This document shows, piece by piece, positions 51,345 to 61,346 of a DNA stretch of 64,000 bases. Origin of the DNA: Hormiphora californensis. Lineage: Eukaryota > Ctenophora > Tentaculata > Cydippida > Pleurobrachiidae. The notes beneath the pieces are model-generated. The model was not told the origin of the DNA and did no database searches. It was given only the letters and a program-made list of their open reading frames with translations. The position numbers and the translations under genes are program-made. Where the stretch lies: positions 1,578,077-1,642,076 of the forward strand of contig CM035360.1 in the NCBI GenBank assembly GCA_020137815.1, given 5' to 3'. Positions within the stretch are counted from its first letter, which is position 1. Each line of letters begins with the position of its first letter.

Positions 51345-54300
51345 AGAGAGAGAAAGAGATGATCTAATTAACTGCCAGGTGCAATTACAAGCTCGCTTCA
51401 CAATTACAGTATATTGGTATGTACTGCTACGATTTTTTTATCTTTCTCTAATCTCTTCTCATCTTTTTATCTTTTTTAATCTTTATCCCTTCCTACCTTG
51501 TTCATATATCTCAAAAGTGTTCTTCACAACTGCGCGATTTTACTAATTTTATATGCGCATCTTACTCTATTACTTTATCAAGAACAGTTCTTGTTCTGGA
51601 TAACCAGTAACTGGTTATCCTGAGAGCACTTTAGTTCAGAGATTTCTTTGAGATCGACTTTCTTGAGAACTTTCTTTGAGAACGAAATCTGGTGAAATCA
51701 CTTAACTACGTGGCATTCACTGCAGGGAGGTTCCTTGTTAAATCGTCTCAGAAGCCAGATGCTCAGCTATAAGTGCCATTTTCTGTTCGGTTAGTTATAG
51801 GTTTATAACAGGAGTTCCCGGTAGCTTCCCCCTCTCTCTCACTGAGAGTCTCAGCGCTCTTAAATTACAAGTAATCTAAACGCTTTCAATTAAATACATA
51901 AAGAGCGAATTTCAATTAGGTAATCTTATGCAAATTTAAACGAAGAATTATTATTCTGCTCTTTTTTGCTACTATGTAGTGAAGAAAGTTATTAAATCTA
52001 CACCAAAGTGTGACACGGTTCAAGACACACTTCCCCCTTTTCTGTTCTAAAACACCAGTTAGGCACGTGTTAGATGTGTTATGTAGTCTAGCAACAAGAT
52101 ACCTCTTGAATCATCCATTTCCCAGGCTTACACGGTCGCTTGTAGTGGGAAAACGGTAATGGAAAACGGAGATACAGTAAGACGACGCGCAACCGTGACC
52201 AATCAGGGTGCTGAACACATGTACTTTTTGCTGCGCGTTATGCAACGTGTGCGTCTCATTACTGTATTTCCATTACGGTAATACGACTACAAGCAGCACT
52301 GTTAGTTATATCTGTAGTCTGTACCTGTTTGCCATTGCAGTAAGTTGGTATCCGTAATCCCACCAAGACATCACTTTAGCATTTTCCGGGGTGTTGAACT
52401 TTAACCAATTATACGCCTCCCTGTGTGGGGGATATAGTGATTAGTTTAGGTTGGGGGATATCATGTTTTTAGAGCTATTATGATTCTAGAGCTGGTATGT
52501 TTTTAGAGCTATTATGATTCTAGAGCTATTATGTTTCTAGACTCCTCTGCACAGTGCACATTGCACAGGGGAGTCTAGAAAGTAACAAAAAAAAACATAT
52601 AATTCTCTATTACCTGAAGTCATCGAATGGTTACATATAATTCTATATTACCTGAAGTCATCGAATATGATCCTGTTTCCATCATGTCCCCTGGCTGCCA
52701 GTACGATTGAGGGGGAAGAGTAAGCCTCACTAGTAACCCATGTGCAATGGAAAACAAAGGTGGTGAGGAAGATACTGACTACTGTAACGATCACTGTTGC
52801 AATCTGCGCGGGGGGGGGGGGGGGGGGGTCAAGATACTGACTACTGTAACGATCACTGTTGCAATCTGCGGGGGGGGGGGGGGGTCAAGATACTGACTAC
52901 TGTAACGATCACTGTTGCAATCTGCGGGGGGGGGGGGGTCAAGATACTGACTACTGTAACGATCACTGTTGCAATCTGCGGGGGGGGGGGGGGGGTCAAG
53001 ATACTGACTACTGTAACGATCACTGTTGCAATCTGCGGGGGGATATTAACATAGGGTTCGTAACACAGAAAATTCGTTTTCTTTGGTTTTCGTGTAGGGT
53101 AAACGTGTTATGTTCTAACCCTCCTTTAAATTTGTATTTTCGGGCGGAGCTCGCGAAAAGAGGGTCGATCAGCTAGGCAAGGGTAAGCTGTGTTGCGGGG
53201 AGGGGGATCAAGATATACAATTGTTATGTTGCAATCTCTGCAGGAAGTATTCTAAATTAGGGGATAAAATTGCAGACTGGAGAGTATTATAACTTTGTTG
53301 TTGAATTGGGTCATGACTATCCATGGTTATTTATCCGGTTAACCCCAATTAAAATCCCAATTAACCCCGGAATTTGCGACTATCATGGTTATCATGGCGG
53401 CGGGGTTCGATAGAGCTTTTGAAATTATTTAATGAAGGTATAAACCTGAGCCTTTCTTGCAATAAAAACTGTTTTTCCATTAGCATTTACATGATAATGC
53501 ATTTCATGTTCTCGCTTGACTCAAGATAAAGATACTCTTGTCGTCTTGATCAAGACTTTTGAGTATCTCGTGTTTAAATCCTTTTAGTATAGGCCCAAGA
53601 AGAATAGCATGGTTCCATTAAAAACTGAGTTGATATATTATATCATGGTTTTTCAAAAGAAAGATCGTTCGCGTTGAACGGTCGTGACCGATATTGAGAA
53701 AAGGGTATAGTGATACTATAGCATGGTTCCATTAAAAACTGAGTTGATATATTATATCATGGTTTTTCAAAAGAAAGATCTTTGTACGGACGTGACCGAT
53801 ATTGAGATCTCTGCATTTACCAAATTACAGTTTCTTACCAAAAGAAAAATTGCAGAAATGAGGCCCCCGATAATTTACCAAATTTACTTTTCCTGGCCAA
53901 AAGTCAAATGTGTCATTCATTTGCACGGGGCAATTGTGTTAGCTCAAGCCATGGGGACAAGCAAATTTTGAAAATCTTTACAAACTAATTAATTAATTAA
54001 CTAAATTATCTTACCTCAGATTTGATGGGGTAATCACTAGCTTTCTTTTTACCGCTCTTACTGCTAGGTGCAGCTGGTGTTTCACTTTCAATATTCTTCA
54101 TGTAAATCGCGAGGGTTGTTGAGATTCCTAGAAGAGTCAGGGGGGGTTGTTAGGGGGGGTTGTTAGGGGGGGGGGGGGGGGGTTGTTAGGGGGGGGGGGG
54201 TTGTTAGAGGGGGTTGTTAGAGAAAAGGGGGGTTGTTAGGGGGGGGGGGGTGTTAGAGAAAAGGGGGGTTGTTAGGGAGGGTTGTTAGGTGGTTCTTGAA

Positions 54301-56664
54301 GAAGGTGGTTGTCAGACAATTGTCAGGTGGTTGTCAGGAAGTTGTGAGGAAGTGTTTTATGGGTCGAGTTCTCGGTAAAAATGGTTCTGAGAACTCCCCA
54401 CAAAAAAATGTCATGCTGCAGTTATTTGTTGAATTATAAAGTTTATTAATTTAGTTGCAGTGAAGAGACACAAAATCTGACTTCTCTCTTTTTTGTCATT
54501 ATATTGTGCACAATTAAATGGCACCATTTACATTTAGCATTAAATGTCTGTTTCCTCGAGAGAAACATTATAAATAAATTGCATATCATATTTGATAATT
54601 CCTTTATTATCATAATATATATCGTTCAATTTATCTTATCTCGCGTTGTCACCACTAACAACAAATCATTTCCTCAATTTTGGCTGTTTCAATTAAAATA
54701 CTTTGACAGAATTCAGGTCACGTGACTCTCAAATGAGCAGATCAAAGTCGTTATAAGATTAGATTATACAAACTAACTTTCTTAGTTGTGATAGCTTGAT
54801 GTTTGGTTGAGTCATCTGACATTGTACATTTAGTTGTCACTTGTCTTAGTTGCCACTTGTCTTAGTTGCAGGAACCGACCGATTTAAGTAAACAACCAAT
54901 CAGAACTCGTTATTTAGGCCACGTGACTGGTTATCAGCCAATCAGGGACCAGTATTTCCTGATTCGGTCGGTTCATGCTTAGTTGTCACGTGTCTGGTCG
55001 GTCGTTTGCTTCTGTTAATGTTAGTTCTTTTTCATGTCATAGTGAAAATGTTAAATTCATAAAGATGTCTTAGAAAAGACTGCCCGCTCCGAAACGGATC
55101 GAAAGTACCAAATCAAGTCAAATAGATCTCACCTATTCCACTCATAATGCACATAATAGGAGCCAGAACGAGCATGAGCCGGACCATGACTCCAGCGAAG
55201 TAGATACTTGTTATGGAGTAGAGGATCACAAAGATGTTTGCATCAGTCAACTCCCTGCATGGGGGCGGGGTAAATTATATATTGGGGGGGTGGGTAAATT
55301 ATATGTTAATGATCAGTTAGTAGTCGGTAGTGGGTCTGCGTTAGATCAAGCTCGCCAGTATTATGGTAAGGTGTTGTTGTAAAATTAAGTGTTCGAGCTA
55401 TAAAAGTAGCTCATATTGGGCGTTGGATGATATCACGCTGTGCAGTGAGGGTTCTTAGTAGAGCAGTAGAGCAATAGATTGGTAGTTCATGCCGGTAGTG
55501 AACTGCACGTGCGTCAGAGATTATCTCTATTTTCATTTCTTTCTGGTCTCTGTGCAGAGCACACGAGAACCGCAGTCAGAGCATTGGCCTGACTGCATTA
55601 GGTAGAATTACTTTCGTGATATCTGAAAATGTATTTTCTTTGATTTGTTTATCAAAGATGATAAATCAAAGAAAATAAGCAGTGATGAATAACTGAGCGT
55701 ACCTGAAGCAGTAGTAAAGACCAACGGGGAACATAAAGACAAGAAGTTGAAGATCAAAGTAGAAGCTAGCCCAAGTGGTGGGTTGATGTTCGGAGACGGA
55801 TGCGATGATTGGGATGTTGTTCTTGGCGTAGGATGGATCTAGGAGAGAGTAGAATCTGCCAGTCCAGGGTGCGATCTTTCCCAGGAAAGTAGCCACACCG
55901 AATGTGAGACCTGTAGGGGAATTACGTGGTTGATATAGCTGCCTAGCTCGACCCCCTAGGAGGGAGGGTTAGAACATAACACGTTGTTAGCTGGTAGCAT
56001 GCCCTGTCATTATAGAGTTAGCCTGCAACTGCCCGTTCCAAATATAATGTGACAGTTAAGACCCACTCTTCCGATTGAAACATTACCTAATTCCATTACA
56101 TGTAAAAAGGTTCCAAAACACTCAATAAAACAACCCTTTATTCTTACCTGAATCGAAACTATGACACCTCACAGCCACAACCACCTAACAATAAACTGCA
56201 CCCAATCATTTCTTACCTGCCGCAGCTAGAGCAATGGTAACAACAGTCCTGAAAAGCACGTTAAAGTTCGTTGTGCTCATGTTGGCCTGGAGATAGGTGA
56301 CAAAGGCGTAGATCTGGCACAGGCCAAACACTCCAAGGGCCGCCATGTGTTCAGAGGTTTCAACGGGGGCGAATCCGACGAAGGGGATTTGCATGGAGAG
56401 AATGGTACCCACACTATACATCTGAAAAGAGATGTAACTATTACATCTGAACCGATATTATGGGGGGGGTTATGGGCTAATTCAGTGAAGACAATTGCGA
56501 AAGAGGCAAGTTTTTATAATTATTAATTTGAAGTAGAGTTAATTGGAGGGTTAATCAGGGAAAGTATGTTTTTTGAGATGGAAACATCGGGTGTAAAATC
56601 TAATTCTGGTGGATCATCATGAAAGGATTTACTCTCACACACACACACACGTCACACACACACA

Positions 56665-56733
<69 letters not shown>

Positions 56734-59700
56734 GTTGCGAAAAATTTCGCCAGTCCTTGGCATCTATAACGTAAAAAGGTTCTAGAAAAAAGATTGAGGA
56801 AATCTTACCATACATGTTACTACTTTATTGGACACGGTGCTCCTGAAGGACGGTCAACCTCGACCAGAGCCCCTAGCCAAACCACCGGTTGTGTGACCTA
56901 GAGGGGACCTCTGGGAACCGTGGAGGCTGGAGCACCGGTTAGAAAAATATATGGCTGGGGCCTTAGCCGGAAAATTGATAGAACGATAGCTATCGTTTTT
57001 TTCACTTGAACAATACGACCTTTTCAAAAAATATTCCTTGATCAGCAAGATATAGTGTACCCCCACCTATTTTTTGACGTAGAATCGAATGCCGTTGAAG
57101 TCAAATCTCTAAAATGTTGGAAAAATGGTGAAAATAGCGTTTTTAGGTGTTTTTTGGTGAAAAAAGCGTTCAAACTGGTACTAGATGATGAGATACAGTC
57201 CCAAAAGTATGACAAATCGCTTTTTTGGGACCTTTTCGCCCTAGAAGCAGATTTTTATGAAAATCTGGTACAGCGCCTATTCTCCGTATACTTTCAAAGA
57301 AGGTGAATATTGGTCTAATTTAGCCAATTTTGAAGAAAAGTCATCCAAAACAGTACTAGATGATGAGATAGGGTCCCAAAAATATGTCTAAGCAATTTTT
57401 TGGGTCTTTTTCGCCCTAGAAATAAATTTGCATGGCGGTCGGATGATATGTTTCCTCTCGGTAGGCCTCTGAAGTAGGTGGAAATAGCCAAAATATAACG
57501 ATTGCGGCAAATGAATGTGAATAAACGTGTACCAAACCCACTTTAGCATCATGTATGACCTATCTCTGGGCTACTGGACTATGCAAGAGCCATACATGAT
57601 GCTTAAATGGGTTTGGTACACGTTTATTCACATTCATTTGCCGCAATCGCTATATTTTGACTATTTCCACCTACTTCACAGGCCTACCGAGAGGAAACAT
57701 ATCATCCGACCGCCATGCAAATTTGTTTTTAGGACGAAAAAGGCCCAAAAAATCGATTAGTTTTATTTTTGGGACACTATCTCATCATCTAGTGCTGTTT
57801 TGGATGACTTTTCTTCAAAATTGGCTAAATTAGAGCAATATTCACCTTCTTTGAAAGTATACGGAGAATAGGCGCTGTACCAGATTTTCATAAAAATCTG
57901 CTTCTAGGGCCAAAAGGTCCCAAAAAAGCGATTTGTCATACTTTTGGGACTGTATCTCATCATCTAGTACCAGTTTGAACGCTTTTTTCACAAAAAAACA
58001 CCTAAAAACGCGATTTTCACCATTTTTCCAACATTTTAGAGATTTGACTTCAACGGCATTCGATTCTACGTCAAAAAATAGGTGGGGGTACACTATATCT
58101 TGCTGATCAAGGAATTATTTTTGAAAAGGTCGTATTGTTCAAGTGAAAAAAACGATAGCTATCGTTCTATCAATTTTCCGGCTAAGGCCCCAGCCATATA
58201 TTTTTCTAACCGGTGCTCCACGGTTCCCAGAGGTCCCCTCTAGGTCACACAACCGGTGGTTTGGCTAGGGGCTCTGGTCGAGGTTGACCGTCCTTCAGGA
58301 GCACCGTGTGGACCTAATATAAGAGCTGTACTCCACCCCTATAATTGATTTTCTCTCGTATTCCCGTTCCTTTCTCACTTTTAAAATTCAAGGTGGTCGA
58401 CGACTTCCGTGGAAGTTCATTTTTTCTTTTAATGCATTTAATGGATGATGGATGATGCAGCATTCTATTAAAGCAAATGATAAATTGATTTCTCCTGCGG
58501 GAATGTTATATTTCAATTAAATTGATAGATCCCCTCCTTCTGATATATACATGTTTAGCTCTATAGAGTTCTGGGGAACCATTTCAAAATGATCAATATA
58601 TTGATCATACTTTTGAAAGGGTAGGGTATTATCTCTACTTTGATGTATTGTGGGTGGCCGGGTTAAATAGCTAGTTCTGTGGTATACTACCACCTGTTTA
58701 ATGATAAGGCACCGCTAGCTAGGAGCATTTAGACTCGACACAAGTTGCATACCATGATAGGGGCATTTAGACTAGAGATAAATATACAGCTCGACGCAAG
58801 TTGCATACCACCCTAGTACCATGATATATGGTTAAATATCTAGTTCTTATCTGTGGTTTACCATGATAAGGTATCGCCAGCTAGAGGCATTTAGACATCG
58901 CCAGCTAGGGGGATTTAGACTAGCGTTAAATAAAGCTCGACATGAGTTGCATACCACCGCTTGTACCATGATAGAAACCACCCTAGGGTTGAGGGTTAGC
59001 TCGTCTCTGGCTGTTGTTCATTCTGGCCTGTGCTGCTGGCTCCTGATTGGCTCTCACATCAACCAATCAGAGCTGCCGCCCCGCCTGCAGTATTTAAATA
59101 GCCGGATTTTCAGTCTACGAACCACTTCAACTTCATCATCAAGTCATGCTTCCATCGTATGCCTGTTTGAGCTCTTAGCTTGGTTAGGGCTTTTGTCAAC
59201 AAGCTATTGGGGAGTGGAGACGGTCCCTAGCCGATACTTTTTCAAGCTGAATCTAAAGAAATCAATGCCACAGATCACCTAACATGTATTTAACCCTGTC
59301 ACGGCCGTGCTTGGAGCGCAGTAGCCGGAGACGAGCTAACCTTCAACCCCACTGTGACTAAATCACCCCTATAACGCTCGCGTTGAGGGATAATTACCTT
59401 ACTTTGTCGAAACTTTATTGCTCTGGACTTCAGAGTTTGTCGCATTCTTGGCGTTTATTGTTTCCTGTTTTCCCCGTTTTCTCAGTTCAAACACCACAGT
59501 TCGGAGTCTGATCTGGCTAGATTACATTGTGTTCAGGAACCGATCGGACCAAGTAAACAACCAATCAGAACTCGTTATTTAGGTCACGTGACTGGTTATC
59601 AGCCAATCAGGGACCAGTATTTCCTGATTCGGTCGGTTCCTGTTACATTGTAATCAATAAACTAACCCAGTTACAGTTGTAGCATGTTGTTATCTCCCTT

Positions 59701-61284
59701 GGCAACGATGGACTGGGAATATCTTAGGAAGAATGGGACACTCAATGACACTGTTAACAATGAAACAGCCCAGCAGCAATTCGCTACGGACAGCCTCTAT
59801 ATATATGTGAGTTTTCTCGTTTTCTAATCACAAGAAAATCACCCTCATTTTCGAACTTTTAGGTTAGATGAGATTTTCCAACCCATTTCCCCCGTTGCAG
59901 TTCAGTACGTCCTTTAGTATACCCTACAACGGGAGCTACGACCGGCTCATGGCGGGGTGTCTCCTCTTCTGCATGGTATACGGGATGATAACCAACACCC
60001 TCACCACCACCTTCCTAGCCAAGGAGCTCCGGAGAATGATCAATAACTCCAGGAGATCCCACACCCAGGGGTTCTTCTACTGTTTCTACCTCATCACATC
60101 GATTGTAGACCTAGTGATTAGTACAACTGCCTTCCCCGTGGCACTCTCCCTGGCGTTCAATAGGGAACCTGTCCTGTTCGCTAACACTGCGTTTTGCACC
60201 TTCTGGGCATTACTCTGGGAGGCTCTTCCCTTCCTCTCGGTGTTTCTAATCGCCCTTGTAGCAGTGGGCCGTGCCATGACCCTCTTATGGCCATTAGCGG
60301 CTGTATCCCGAATAAAACGAGTGTTCCTCGGTGTGATGTGTTTCTATACTGTGTTCCTGGTCGTCAGTAAGGTGGTTCCGATCTGTTTAAAGTGGGACAA
60401 GGGCGGCTGGCACCGTGGTAATCCATATCACAAGGACTATCTAGCTCACGGGCACTATAACAAGGATTCGGTGTACTGTTTCGTGTACCCACATGACGTT
60501 TACTGGAAGATCAACTCGGTCCAATCAGCGGTCCAGTTTGGCCTTCCCGCCATTATTATCCCGGTAGCCAGTGTCACGTGTATTACAGTCATTCTCCGAC
60601 TGAAGAACACTTGCAAGGCCCTTCAAATCAAACGGAAAAGTTTCAAGAAGACCTCCACACTGACCGTCCTGATTTTCTGTACAGCCTACATGCTCTGCAA
60701 CATCCCGGTGTTCATAAATTACATCATGTATTCTCGGGTGTGGTTATCTAACATTGCATACGCTAAACTATTCAATACTCCCTACCTGTATTGGTACAGT
60801 TGGAGCTTGACTTATGTTGTTAGCACATGTGTTAACTCGTGTGTTAACCCTACTATTCTAGTTTCAAGGCTTCCTAAGTTGCGGCAATGGCTGTGGAATC
60901 AGTTACTGAAGCAGCCCATTGAGATTATTAGTAAGACTTTCTCAAGAACTGTATAGCATGTCTCGAACACCTTATCAGCATTATCTTGAACTCACACCCT
61001 AGATCCTATGTGTGGGGGGTCATTGGCGAGGATAGGAGTGAGGTCAGACCGGACAAAAATATTTGCGTTTATTTCGAAAGTTTATAACCACACGACTCAC
61101 GAGGCTATCTTTTTATTTAAATTTTATCGAACTGTATTTATCCAACTACGAAAAAGAAAGAATCAAATTTGTAGGGGTTGGCACGGTTCATATAAATATT
61201 TCATTTATTTGTTGTTTGTTTCCTATTTCATTCAGCTGCGCTGCTCATTGTAAAAAATAGTTTTCATTTTTTAACGAAAACTAT

Positions 61285-61346
<62 letters not shown>

